From: Epiperipatus broadwayi | Lineage: Eukaryota; Onychophora; Udeonychophora; Euonychophora; Peripatidae | Length of the DNA: 64,000 nucleotides | NCBI GenBank assembly: GCA_028023455.1 | Contig: JAQFVV010000157.1 | Span: 2,046,001 to 2,110,000 of the forward strand | Direction: 5' to 3' | Shown: positions 48,501-60,944 of the stretch, piece by piece | How the letters are laid out: each line of letters opens with the position of its first letter | Position numbering within the stretch: position 1 is the stretch's first letter | Notes under the pieces: model-generated | What the model was told of the DNA's origin: nothing | Seen by the model: the letters and a program-made list of their open reading frames with translations, nothing else | Databases searched by the model: none | Made by a program: the position numbers and the translations under genes

Positions 48501-49910
48501 TATGTATACTAATAATAGACTAATAGTCATTGTATTGTGCATCACAAATTAAATAGTACAATAGCACGGACAGAGACTAAGTAAACATAGTGATGACCCA
48601 ATATCAAGCTAATCATTAGGAATCCAAGTGTGGAAAGTGAAATTAGAATTCATTACATAATTTTTTTAATTAATTATTACCGAGGTAAAGTACGCAACAA
48701 TAGGTAACTACAGCAGTGTAGAAGGAAATGAAAAATTTAGTGTACCAAGTACCAGAAACTAGCAAATCCAGTTTATATCCGGGGTCTTTTAAAAAGAAAA
48801 CTTTAATATTGTACAGGTCGAAAATGTATGTCCATCCAACAAGATTTAGAATCTAGGCAAAAGTACCCCGAATCCAATCATGCGCAAGATACACAGGTCA
48901 GAAGCAATCATGAATTCTAACCTATTTGCCCATTCCCTAGATCTATAACATTATGAACAACACCTACGGTGATACCACATAAATTCATTACATCCCGGCC
49001 GGTGCTACAACGTTTTACATGAGACTCAACTGGTGATGATGATGAGAGATTGAGTGAACCCAAGATATTAAGTTAGGAGTATACATAAATATAAATATCA
49101 ATAATGAGATTCGAACAACTGGATTAAGTTTAAAATATAAATATTTATTTTAACATAATTGATGATGAGTTTGGATATATATAATTGACTCGACGCTTAT
49201 AAAACTGTTTTGATTATACACATTAAAGAATATTATTAAGATTATATTGACAAATATTAAGTTAATGCGGGGTTACAAGAGACGGATTTGTCGGAGTGGT
49301 TTGGTGGCCGTTTTATACATAAACATACATTTATAAATATATAATTGAGTTTCACTAATTAAAAGATTTTAATACATAAGTTTATTGTTTTTATTTAGAT
49401 ATTTCATTTATAATAATTACAATGCGGATACATTTTTGAACGGCAGTATAAAACATTATTTTCCTTTATATTTTCAACATTTAACGATGGAATATAGCGA
49501 ATACTCAATATTTGCGGGAAAAGTTTATTTCAGTAAAAAGGGAGGGCAGCTTCGCGATAAGTTGGGTTTAAACACCAACAAATAGAAAGAGAAAAACAGA
49601 ATGTTTTATTATTGCATATTATTACGATTTTACTTTGCTAAACAGGCTAAAACTAACTGTAAGAAATGGTGGTGCTAGCATAATATCATCGAAAGGAAAT
49701 GGCACATTTGGCCATGATGAGGTCATTCTCTAATTTTATATAATGATGGTACACGTCAACTTTCTGCTGAAACGGTACAGGAAAAAGAAGGTTGGTAGGA
49801 AGATACTATAGGCCGGACCACGGCAAACTATACATTGCTTCATCTACTCTAACCTGAATAATCTAGAAGTAAACATAAACTTCTTTTATGACGAGGATAC
49901 GAACGACGAA

Positions 49911-50035
49911 GCTTTGAATCCCTGGAATGAGGTACAGGCGATTCAAAGCAGTATATAATATATATACTTGGGAGGAGAGAATGATTAGCGAAATGATTGT
50001 GATCCCCTGGAGTGAGGTGCAGGCGAATCAGATCG
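49911..50035 (+). repeat. Tandem pair of related hairpin units
   Basis: Unit 1: gctttgaatc (49911-49920) pairs perfectly with gattcaaagc (49940-49949) around cctggaatgaggtacaggc. Unit 2, about 85 bp later, has atcccctggagtgaggtgca then ggcgaatca, closely matching unit 1, with a weaker stem (tgatt...aatca). The conserved loop suggests a duplicated structured segment. Confidence 0.6.
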
Positions 50036-50744
50036 AAGCCGTATATGGCTTATAAATAATTAGATATATGCTAGCAATGCTATCATAATAATATAATTAA
50101 TAAATTTAACTATCAAAGAAAAGCCTTAAAATGGTTTAAAAAATACGTAATAACATGCAATTATAATGACCTACATAATATAAGGTCATTGATGATAAAT
50201 TAACTAATATTAATGAAGCTTGCAATGCTCCCCCATTCATGAATCAATATTTTAATATCATAATTAAAATTACAAGTGCAAATTATCAAACAAATTTAAG
50301 TCGCCAGTCTTTGTGGCGATAATGATCAATAAGAAATTTATAACACTAACGGACACCAATAGCCACCCCGGATTGCAAAATATTTATACGTTTCGTATAA
50401 ATTTACGACAAAACATTTAGATAAAAATATTCATTTAAAATATAACCCAAACTTACTAAGTATTTAAAATAATTAATAACTCATTTTAATTCCCCACCCC
50501 TTCCCTGTTTAATAGAAGTTCATAAGATTAAGTTTTTAGTGGCATTTATAAATAAAGGAAGAAAATATAAAAATATTCATAAACTTAAATCGTAACCGCA
50601 CTAACTAATAAAGATAATAATAAGCGTGAGTTGGATGAAATAATACTTAGGCAGCAAAGAATTGATATAAACGGTTAACAAAGCTTTAAGAAAACATTAA
50701 ATATAACGAAATTATTAGTTTACAAATTAATTTTAAAGGTGGAT

Positions 50745-50935
50745 AAGGTGGTTATACGATCTTTTGGCTGGTTACCTCAGGATTCTTTGGAAGCACCGGC
50801 GAATCTGCTGTGGCAGGCGGCATTCTTTGGGGCTACATTGCGGCTCGGCTGAAGACGGCGGATGGCAATTTGGTTCTCCCAAATTTCAAATGGACATGAA
50901 GTCACCTAGCAACGACTGACCCAACTCCAACATAA
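50745..50935. other. GC-rich island of unknown nature
   Basis: About half G+C in a very AT-rich region. The plus strand is open for roughly 50 codons (GGYTIFWLVTSGFFGSTGES then AVAGGILWGYIAARLKTADG) to a TGA at about 50898. The minus strand is also partly open (PFEIWENQIAIRRLQPSRN). Neither reading matches a family I know. Exon, retroelement leader or structural RNA are all possible. Confidence 0.3.
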
Positions 50936-51030
50936 TAGATTTTTAGCTTTATTTATATCAATTTTTGGCCCTTTAGAGAAAACTTATTCTAAAATAGATT
51001 TCCTGCCTTTAATGGATCTCTATCTTAGGA

Positions 51031-51259
51031 GAATCTTTACTCTATTGTTAGTAAAGATTCAGTTTTAAGATAACTGTCTAAAATCCATTCAAATCAATTT
51101 CCAAGTGGGAAATTGATTTGAATAAAACAATATTAATAGCTAACTCAACTGCATTAGCTTTGTTTTAGCTTTTACTTTTTTAATTTTAATTTACAATTTC
51201 CTGGTTTAAAATCATAAGACAAACTCCCCACCCCTTTAATTATTTCAGACAGTTATCTT
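51031..51259. repeat. Nested set of perfect hairpins
   Basis: Stem 1: gaatctttact (51031-51041) with agtaaagattc (51050-51060). Stem 2: attcaaatcaatttcc (51087-51102) with its perfect inverse (51108-51123), loop aagtg. Outer stem: aagataactgtct (51067-51079) with agacagttatctt (51247-51259), enclosing stem 2. All three are mismatch-free. Confidence 0.75.
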
Positions 51260-51479
51260 GAATTTACATTTTATTTTATGAAAAAGAAAATTATAACGTT
51301 ATTAAAATAAAAATATACAATTTTAAAAAAAAAATACAAAATTACCTAATATTTTTGATTACGTATATACGCTACTATATATATAAATGATGACACGTGG
51401 ACAGTGGTAAAAGCGTGAAACTCGACCTTGAACTAAGGTCAACTGTTTCAATATATCCACAATAGAAAGTCAACATCGG

Positions 51480-52025
51480 GAGAACAAATTTGCAAATGCT
51501 AAAGAGAATAGATGCCACGTTCGAAAATATTGGTTTTTTCATATAAATTCATTAGCAGAAGACTATAAAAAATTTAAATTGATGGTTGAAGTAAGGGAGG
51601 ACAAAGATTCGTGCAGCTTAACAAAATAAGGAAATTGTTTTTGAACTGATATTGAAAAGAAAAATGATGCTATTCAATCACAAACAGAAAGGGAACAAAA
51701 CATCACCAGCAACTAAACAGAATAATGAAGTAATTTCTTCTTGCATATAAAAATCATTAAATGCCAAACTGCAATTAGATAAAATTTCATTATATTGTAA
51801 ATCGTTGTACAATGTATTCCAGCTAAAATACTAGTGCCTTAGAACTGACCACCATTATTCCGACCATGAGAGCATAAGGATTTCATTTATCTACTCTTAT
51901 AATGCCTGAAGGAATACCCATTGTCCGACATGAGATGCCTACATATAGATCGAGAGAAAGACTGACAGAGGAAATCAATACAATATTATTTCAAGCACAT
52001 TACATAGAGGTCAGTGTGTGATCCA
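51480..52025 (+). pseudogene. Weak gag-like or other retroelement trace
   Basis: Plus-strand frames read MLKRIDATFENIGFF, then after a stop SLAEDYKKFKLMVEVREDKD, which resembles the helical gag segment of copia-like elements (pattern: LP-Y--F---ME-RD). Later, near 51905-52018, LIMPEGIPIVRHEMPTYRSR continues to a TGA. The frames are broken and the similarity is short, so this is only a suggestion. Confidence 0.25.
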
Positions 52026-53559
52026 ATATTTTACCTGAGGAGAACGATCCGGGAAGAGTAGATTGTATATACGAAGGACATTGTTGCCGAACTCATGAAC
52101 ATTAATCAAGATGATTTAATGAAGTTTTGATCTTGTTATGCATTTTATTATTTTATGCATTTTATTATCTTTTTTTATTTCCATACTTGGGAGCATGAAC
52201 ATTTGTAGTATATATTTTGGAAGAGTCTTCTTATAAGTGAAAATAAAAAGGAAGAGGGGATGATTAAAAATAAAATTTAGATCAACTTTCCCTCTGTAGT
52301 GACTTGACATTAATCATCACAATATGGGATAAGGATAAGATCTTTAACATTATTCCATAATAAATGCATGCACTTATTGCAGGGCAAAGTTTACGTTATT
52401 TGTTTGATGTTAATTAATAACATTATATGTTTGTTTTTCGCTGTGAATGACTAATTTTCTGGCATAGATGCTCTATTCTATCAACAATAGGGATTTGTAC
52501 ACAGATAAAGGAGGGGTCCCAAGAAGATCAAATGTCATTAATCTGAACTGAATGATAATGCAACTGCAAATATAATAGTGGAAGACTTAATTTAGCTACT
52601 TTGTTTCGCGGTTATTTAAAATTTTTAAAATTTTATTTTCTTTATGCTTTGTAAATAATTAGTGTCGTGTTATGAATTTCTACTATCGGATCAGGGTTTG
52701 GAATCATAAATATATTCAATTATTACTATGGTAAAGTCCATCTTTTGCACAGATGATTATACCGGTTTATATTGTTAAAGTATTTTAATTTTTACTTTGT
52801 TTTGTTTTTCAACAAATGTTATAGAATTCATTCTTATCAAACTGCTCTCTAATTTATTAAAATCTCGCATTCACCAATCAACACCTCACTTTTATACAAT
52901 AGTCATGAAAGATGCTTAGGTGAATATTTAAGCTAATTGTAATCTATATAGAGATACAGCAGTTGTTAACTTGCATAGGTTTATCCTTGAAGAGAGTCTA
53001 AGGCAAATTCTTCCTGAGTTTGAATATTGAGGCATAACGGAGCCATAAAGAGGGTAGACATGATGAAACTAACTCTAATTATATCTAGATTTAATGAGTA
53101 AACATAGAGCTAGCCCATAGGAGGTGGACACAATCATGGATTAGGTATTTTATCGCAGCATCATCATCACCCTACCAGAAGACCCTAGGTCCGACCATAG
53201 TGAGATGGGCCCCACTCCTTTTTTTTTTGGTATCCAGTCCGTTACAATATAAATGATACCGATTTAGTTGTGTATCTACATTTTAATTTTCTCTTTAATT
53301 GAATCTTTAAACATGCTTTAAGCATTGGGATAGCCAATTCAGAAATTGTAGATTTCTTTACAAAAATGGTGATTTATCCCAATAGTAATACTACTATGAC
53401 TATATTTGAAATACTTAAATTATTACTTCACTAAATATTATAAACATATATATATATGCGCTGTTTGCACAGATAATTAAGCTAGAACATATATATTTAC
53501 AAGCGAAATTTTAATTTACTAAAATATAAACTATTAAATTAAAACACTTTGTACAGCCC

Positions 53560-54246
53560 ATCCTACATCATATGCACCCTATTCTTATAAGATGGCAGGC
53601 TTATCTTCATTTTTATTTAGAAACCACACGTTGTGCAAATATGAAGCTGATAAGAGACACAATCTGAACCAGTATGTAGCAAATCTAAGTAAAATTGGAT
53701 ATTCACATTTAGCCATCAACAGGAAAATCAATAAGTTCTATTATAATATTCAGCATAACCACATCAAAGACATTAAGCCAAGAATTCTCACACCATATAT
53801 CCAACCCCTTGTCAAATGCCTCAACAACACACTATCCAAAGGCTTTAGCATTGCCTACTGGTCATCTCCGAACACAAATAGACTTATAAACAATTCAAAA
53901 CAGAGAATCGCCCCTGAGCTCACTCCTCAGGTGGTCTACAAAATGACATTCCCACAAGGGCAACTGCCAAGCTGCATACTATGGGGAAACCCGGACTAAC
54001 ATAGCCAATAGAGTAGCCCAACATAAATGTATCTACAATAAAACTAAAACCAAGCAAGAAGGTAATTCCATCTTCTGTGAACATGAAAGAACATCAGGTC
54101 ATAAATTTGAACCCATCACTGCCAGTGTCGTATGCTCCGAGAGACACGATGCCAGACGCAAGATTAGAAAGGCATTTCACATAGCTAGTGATCTTAAATC
54201 CATCAATAGGAGAGATGCCTGCTTTGCTCTGTCTTGGAAATGGTAA
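53560..54246 (+). pseudogene. Penelope-like element D: GIY-YIG endonuclease part
   Basis: The first frame (53592-53999) has AGLSSFLFRNHTLCKYEADK, a basic linker, and VVYKMTFP. A one-base shift near 53960 moves to the next frame, which reads YYGETRTNIANRVAQHKC, NSIFCEHERTSGHKFEP and ends SWKW before TAA/TAG near 54243. The GIY-YIG-like catalytic pieces (VVY, YYG, R, H, E) are all present across the shift. The reverse transcriptase is absent. Confidence 0.78.
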
Positions 54247-54311
54247 TTATAACCCATTTGCTTCAGTTTGCATAAATCCCATTTCCATTTCTACTATGCA
54301 GTTATAACAAC

Positions 54312-54358
54312 AGCTATGAGTATGGGAGCAAGTAGTCTCTTGAAAGCACTAAGTGCTT
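54312..54358 (+). ncRNA. Terminal hairpin plus GAAA, element D
   Basis: GGGAG (54324-54328) pairs with CUCUU (54337-54341) using G-U pairs, then GAAA (54342-54345), then AGCAC-UAA-GUGCU as a five-pair stem III. The upstream box reads CUAUGAGUAU, one G short of the hammerhead CUGAUGAG. This is the copy closest to a real hammerhead core. Confidence 0.38.
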
Positions 54359-54450
54359 TAATGTAATAGTTTATATTTTAGTAAATTAAAATTTCACTTG
54401 TAAATATATATGTTCTAGCTTCATTATCTGTGCAAACAGTGTGTGTATAT

Positions 54451-55764
54451 ATATATTAGTTTATGACTACATTTATAAATTTATTATTTAATCAGTATTA
54501 GTTTTATTGGCAAATCTTTAGTTCTTTGACAAACTTTTATTTCTCTTTTCAATTTTTTATTGGGTTAGAGAAGGGGTGTGTGAAGAAATGTGAGAGAGAT
54601 TGAGAGAAACAAAAAGTATGTATTTTATTGATTTACAAAACATAGATAAATTTCAAGTAACTGTTTTCCTATTTATAGTTGAAAAAAAAAATTGGTATGG
54701 AAATTTGGATTCTTCATCTTTTGTCTTTTGAAATTTTCTTCTTTTCAAAAATGAAAGGTGGGATTCTGGATTTAAGATTTATACTAGTAATACTACTATG
54801 ACGAAATTTATGTTTTAAAGGCATTTATTGTTCTATAAGAATCAATTACAACAGGTTTTTTAAAAAAGGGGGGAAAACACCACTTTTGATCATGAGGAAG
54901 AGTCTCTGACAGATTATAGATGAAAAAAAAGTGGTTTTACATTATTGACTTATACAACATTATTTACATAAAAAAAAAGTTTTGATGTTTGTTAACAAGG
55001 GGAATTAAAAAAAAACATCCAAATCTTGAGGTTTTATCATTGTCACCTTCATTTTCAGAGGATGGTTTATCTTATTATGGTTTCAGATGTTGTTGCATTA
55101 GAGACCAAGTGTCTTCAAACATCGTGTGGAATGATAGTTTATTATCTCTTTCTTTAAAAGTTTCCAATTTATTCCAGACGGTGTATGGGGTTTTTCTAGG
55201 ATTGGAGTAATAAAATATTAATTCAAGAGGTTAAAAATTCGTGAATCCATTTTCAGGGTATTAAATTAGAAAAAAAACTATTTCTTCGCTTTGTTGATTG
55301 AATGGTACTGTTGTGTTCAACCTTTCATTTGAGCACTCATGATTTATGAAACTAGCCATGTGATTATCAATAAAAAATATATATGCAATGTATTAAGAAA
55401 TTTCTTTAAAAAAATGATAGAGACACTTATAAAATATACATTATATAATCTCTGTATGTATTTATTTGCATTAATTTTACTGAAACTCTTTTGTCAGCTG
55501 CAGTTACTAAAAGGTTTAACTATAATAGCATGTTCACAGAATTAAGTCTACTTTAAACCACTGATTTTTTTCATAATTTACTTCTGATTGGTTCTATTGT
55601 AATAATAGTGATTTTTTGCTTAATTTTTGTTTTAGTTCCTTGACAATAGGTGTAATTAAAAAATAAGAAAACTAAAAATTTAAATGATGACTTGTGAATT
55701 TTGGTGGAAATTGTTTATGTTAGTAAAACAAAAACACGGGGTTTTCTTTATAGTTTTATTAGTT
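54451..55764. other. AT-rich sequence without recognisable gene
   Basis: Two open stretches (54989-55210 and 55339-55545) show no known domain, start context or splice signals that I trust. Confidence 0.4.
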
Positions 55765-56305
55765 ATTTATTAAGCTAGAGATTATCCACTTAATTAAAAA
55801 AAAATTTGTAATTTAATTTTCACTATATAACTCTCAAGCAAGATAGAGACTGTTTTCTATCCGCTTTTAACACCTTGTGGAGGGGTGTAATTGTAAATAT
55901 ATGACCAAAAACATGAAAAAGATCTATGATCCCCAAGATGCACATTTCATGCTGAACCAGCACTCATCAGTTGGTCCATACTACAATCTCTTACACATGT
56001 CTTTATCATTGTTTAGTATATATATGGATAGCAAATTACTACAGTTTAATTGATATGTCAAATGTACTGTCCTCACAACTTTGACACAAATCCCTTAGTG
56101 AAAGTATATTAATAATTTTTATTAGTCATTCATTAGACTAGAAATTATCCACTTAATAAACAATATTTCTATAGTGTAATTTTCACTACATCACCTACGC
56201 AAATTAGGGACTGATTTCTATCTGGTTTTAACACCTTGTGGAGGGGTGTAATCATAAACATATGATTAAAGGCCTGTGAAAAAAATCTCTGATATCCAAG
56301 ATTTT
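55765..56305 (+). repeat. Two partial copies of the palindromic repeat's arm and core
   Basis: Copy 1 (about 55775-55995) has ctagagattatccactta, then tttctatccgcttttaacac, cttgtggaggggtgtaat and the inverted core ctgaaccagcactcatcagt. Copy 2 (about 56133-56305) repeats the arm with ctagaaattatccactta and cttgtggaggggtgtaatca. They are direct repeats about 355 bp apart, both lacking the matching right arm. Confidence 0.65.
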
Positions 56306-58894
56306 TAAATCTTTTTTTTTTTATTTCAAAGATATTTTTATTAATCTGTAATGCAATTATAAAAATGAAGTATACATATATTTTATTATTAAAAATTTGT
56401 TGTTTTTTTTTTAAATTTTAAACTCGGGTAATAGGAAGGAAAATTTACTGTTTTAATGCTAAATTAAAACAATGGTATGTCTAAAAAGAAATATTTCTTA
56501 GTGATTGTTAAATAATATCCTTTTGAAAAACCAGTAATTATTTAAAATATTCTTCCTTTATAATCAATGTTGAAAATTGTTTTAATAAATATTTTGATTG
56601 AGATCATATATTTTGAGTTAATTATATTTGCAAAAAACAGCAAGGCAAAACTAACAAAGTTTTGGAAAGAAAAAAACATTTTAAGTTAGTAAAAAATGAG
56701 TTTGGAATTAGAAATGATTTCTAAAAATATGTTAATTAAATTAATGTATAGCAAAATTATTTTTTGAGAATAGTTTTGGAACATATGAAATCTGAAACCT
56801 CCTCTGTACTAATGATTGAGTATATTTTTAAAAAAATTATAAAGTATTAAAATTGTTATACATATAAGATGAAAACTGATTTTTATTTAACAAATTTTTA
56901 TGCAGTCTGATATATTAACTGTTCTCTTACAATTTACTCATTAAAAAGTTGATTTTCTTTACAACATATATACATATTTGTATATGTAGTTCTGCAATTA
57001 AAATAATGTTAATGAGTTTGTGTATTGTCGCATAAAAATATTTATGGTTCATTTTTATATACTTTCAGAAGCAATAAAATGAATTTTTTTTTAAATGTTA
57101 CAGATAATAAAGGAGGCAAGAAATAAATATTTATATATGAAATAAATGCAATTCTATAATTAATTGCAAGCTTTTTGTCTCAAATTATATAGAAAAATTC
57201 GGGTGATATAAAAATATAAACAGTTAAAAACAATAAATAAAAAAGATTTTTTTTACCTTTTTTTTTAAGCAGTTATGTTATCCTTTTCATCTTAATCAAG
57301 TAAATAATTTCTCAATGTTTGTCCTTTCTATCATGCAAACATAATTTTTTTTTATTTGACTAGTTTCAATTTTTAGAAACTAAACTAAGATTTTTTTTTT
57401 AAAAAGATATTTGCAGGAAAAAAATCTTGACATATTCAGCTAATTTGTTGTTAAAATAAATGCAAACAAGGATTTTCGTAGTGCATAATAGAAATATAGC
57501 AGAACCATCGAAGGAGGAAGTTAAGCGATCTTTCAGAATAGAAAACAATCCAACTTTATATAAATCATTGCTTAATATCAGTTTTAAAAGATAAAAATTA
57601 TTTGAAAAACCATGTTATATGTGTGCGTGTTTTTCATTTTAAAAAAGTATATCATGAACAGAGATTAAGATTTTTAAAAAAAACCCAACACAGTTCTTAA
57701 TTTAATACAGAAAAATACTAATAAGTAGTTTAGTACTTGGGTGGTGGGGAGTGGGTGGAGATGATTGTAAGTAAATGGCTAGCTCAAGAACTGGAATGGC
57801 ATTATAATGTGTAAAAAAAATATCATACATATGAAAATCCGTATGATTTTAATTTTGTTTCTTTTTAATTTCAGTCATTTTAATTTTTTTATAGATTTTG
57901 TTTTTCTTATCAAAAAATATATAAATGTAAAATTTAGATACAATATAGGGAATATATATTACATTTTTTTCTCCACCCTGACCTAGAGGTTGATAATTAG
58001 AGAACTAGGTTAGTCTGTAGGGGTCACATTCAGCCTCACCATATGTTGTCTTTGCCAGCAGCTTGGCTCTGGGCTACTTTTGTTCTTAAATGCCAAGAAA
58101 CTCTTTAAGCTGAAGGAGGATGGGGTGATTGATATAAAATGTATAAGATCACATTAAAAATTCCAGTCAGCAGTAGATATATATGCAAATATGTATATGT
58201 ATGAACATATAAAGAAAATAGGAGAATATAAGCAATTAAATAGATTAAAATTGCATTTGTAAATTTTTTTTGTTTTGTTTTATTAATGAAGTATCTTTCT
58301 ACAATTAAAAACTTTTATATTTTGATAAAAATAGATATCTGGAGAAAGCCTGCAGTTAACCTATTATATCCTGAGTAAAAATATTTGGGTTAAAATAAAA
58401 GTATAACATGAATGATTTTTACCGAATCTGAATTTACTTTTACTAAAGTAAGCTGTTACTATTTTATAAGTATTGTATTGAGAGTAAAATTGATTTATTC
58501 ATTATTTATAAGTTTGACCATTGTTTTGGCTTTTGTATTTTTACTTTTTTTTTTTAATAGCAAGCCATTTATGTATTTCAATTTGTAACTGAAATGGACA
58601 TATATTTTTATATGAAAAAAAATAAAATAAATACATAACAAAATTATAAAAAAAAAAAAAAAACAATTGCTTGTGCAGATTTATTATTTTTAAGCCAATA
58701 AACATCACATGATCACCATTTAAATACAGATGCTCACATAGTTCTGTATATATCAATGTATTTGAATTAGTTTTCATATTATCAGACTTCAAATTTTTAT
58801 TTGCTTCAAGTAACTAAGAATGTATTAAACCACTAAACATCACATGATCACTATTTCTTATGCTTGTTCAAACATTGGATCTTAAGATCTAGGT
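56306..58894. other. AT-rich sequence with one GC-richer patch
   Basis: 57965-58135 is markedly less AT-rich (ccaccctgacctagaggttg to ctgaaggaggatggggtgat) and unidentified. The rest is AT-rich with homopolymers. Confidence 0.4.
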
Positions 58895-59070
58895 GCAGTG
58901 CTCTCAGATCCAAGGTTCCTCACTGATGAAAGCCACAAGCTAGAAATTAGTCTGAGGATATTGGATGAATAGGCATTAGATAGGGATTTTATGCGCCAAC
59001 CTTCTGGCATCCATTGATTATTCTGGCTTGTACTGAGTGGCACTACTATATGGAAAGTTTTGCCTGTTAA
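58895..59070 (+). repeat. Unknown dispersed repeat, copy 1
   Basis: gatgaaagccacaagctaga then ggatattggatgaataggca and cttctggcatccattgatta. The reverse complement of 60945-61075 matches along most of its length. The minus strand is open here for 82 codons (59130-58882), which may be accidental. Family unknown. Confidence 0.5.
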
Positions 59071-59130
59071 CCAAGACTGTCTAGATGATGTACACTGTAT
59101 GTACATTGATTGTTTGAAAATATTAAACAT

Positions 59131-60944
59131 TTTAGATTGTCAGTAAATTTTAAACAAAATGTTTCTAAGAAATAAATAAATCATACCAAATTAAAAATAA
59201 TAATGATAATAAATTATTCATGTTTTATTAAAATAAATATTATTAATAACTACTATTTAATTTCAAAGAGGGTTGAAAATAAAGCATATAATAATATATA
59301 CTGTGTATATAAATATAATGACTTGCATCAATTATAAATAGACATGACTAAAAAAAATTGATTGGCAGATTCTAGACCAAGTATATTTAGGTTCTTTAAT
59401 TTCTCGATTGGAACTTATATATGTAATCCAGTCATTTGTCCATTTATATAAGTCAAGCACATATTAATGAAGGCAACTGTAGTTGCATTAGTGTAATAAT
59501 ATGCAAGCAATGAAAGGAATAATTAATAAAAAATAAAAATAAGAGTGATTGATTATTGTTTCATTATTTAATTCTTATGAGATTTGTGCTTTCTAATCAA
59601 GTTTGGCAGGTACTGCATTTCATATTTAAAAAAAAAAAAAAAAATTGTAAAAAAGTGAATACAATTTCATAACTGTTCCAAATAATCATTGTTATCCAGG
59701 ATGTTTTTATTTGAATTCAGTATTAATAAACTTATAAATAAGGATTATATTTATCATTGAAAATATTATATAGTACCATGTATTTAAACAACAGTTCCTC
59801 TACATTTATTTTTTAATATGAAGAGTACTGCTGCAAAACAAACTGTTTTATTATCTCATTGCTTATTTTTTAAGATATTATTTTGTTCTCAAAAGTGTAT
59901 ATTCTTCTAATTGTCCAATTATCAGTTCTTTTGAAAATAATAAAAGCATCTTAACAGTACCAGTCACTTAAAGGTTTTTTTGATTAAACAATAAATCAAA
60001 ATATTTTACCACTTTGCTTAAATATTGAAAATGATTTATTCCAGATAAGCATTAAAACAAAAATTGAATAGTTAATTGTTAGGGAGATCTTATGACGTTC
60101 AAGCCCTGGAAGTAAATTGATTTTCTATCCAGAAAACTTTAGCTCTTAAACTCGTTACTCTATTAGTGCATCAAAGCACAGGGAGCAGTAAGCAATAAAT
60201 ACATTTTATATTTATTGTAAAAATGTTTAAGTTGAAATATAAGTTTTCCAGAAATGAATATATGAATGATTACATCACAATTTATTTATTTCCATTAAAT
60301 TTATATATATTTTATTTTGGACACACTAATTTCATACACGTATATTATTGCACTTCTGCCATTTTCTTAACATATTAACTTTTAAATCCTTGATGCTAAA
60401 TGTTAATTCATTTGTATGTATCCTATTTTTTAAAAGAAAAAAAAATTAAATGCAGAATCTAATTTAAGGTTAAAGTATTTAGAAATATATTTATATATAT
60501 CTGTTTTTGAATATTTTTAAAACCACATTTAACATAACTACTTGTTCAGTAGCGTTTATTCACTTCTAAGGAAAAGATTAATTTATTCAGATTTTATATA
60601 ATAACTAGGTGAGCAATGCTTTCAGCCTAGCAAGTCATATTCATAATACTTAAACTCAGTGGCTAAGAAAGATTAATTTATTTAGACTTTAATTTGCAAA
60701 GAAAAGCAGAAAATGAAGATTATAAATAATTATTGTATAAATAAATCCATTTATTAATTATAATTCTATCTATACTCAACTGCTCCAAAAATATTAATAT
60801 ACAAACATGTATACATTATATATGTATATTAATAATTAAAAATAGTACTATTTTGGATTTTAGTTATATTATTGCTTATCATCTTCATTTTCAAGTTATC
60901 TTAGTAATTTTTTTTTGTGCAATTCAAAACATTAATCGTTAAAA
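59131..60944. other. AT-rich sequence without recognisable gene
   Basis: Nothing supported. Confidence 0.45.

Larger units (their letters stand above)
48501..53440. other. Compositionally distinct block, possible ancient insertion
   Basis: Most of this block has fewer A/T homopolymers and more GC than its flanks. It holds a fragment of SINE-like 3' text (cccggccggtgctacaac near 48992), paired hairpins at 49.9 and 51.0 kb, a GC-rich island at 50.75-50.93 kb and a weak gag-like trace at 51.5 kb. I found no long direct repeats to define LTRs, and no polymerase or integrase. It may be a decayed large element or simply a different isochore. Confidence 0.3.
53455..54450 (+). mobile_element. Penelope-like element D, truncated, with inverted ends
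   Basis: The plus-strand copy carries only the linker and GIY-YIG part. Its right terminus (54350-54450: attttagtaaattaaaattt to tctgtgcaaacagtgt) is repeated in inverse on the left (53455-53550: gcgctgtttgcacagataat to aaatataaac). The inverted tail is joined directly to the 5'-truncated coding region near 53560, as in copy B. It is closer in protein to C than to A/B. Confidence 0.78.

Noticed and set aside
58541-58792. 83-codon minus-strand open frame
   Set aside because: Low-complexity, driven by A runs; no domain, start context or splice signals.
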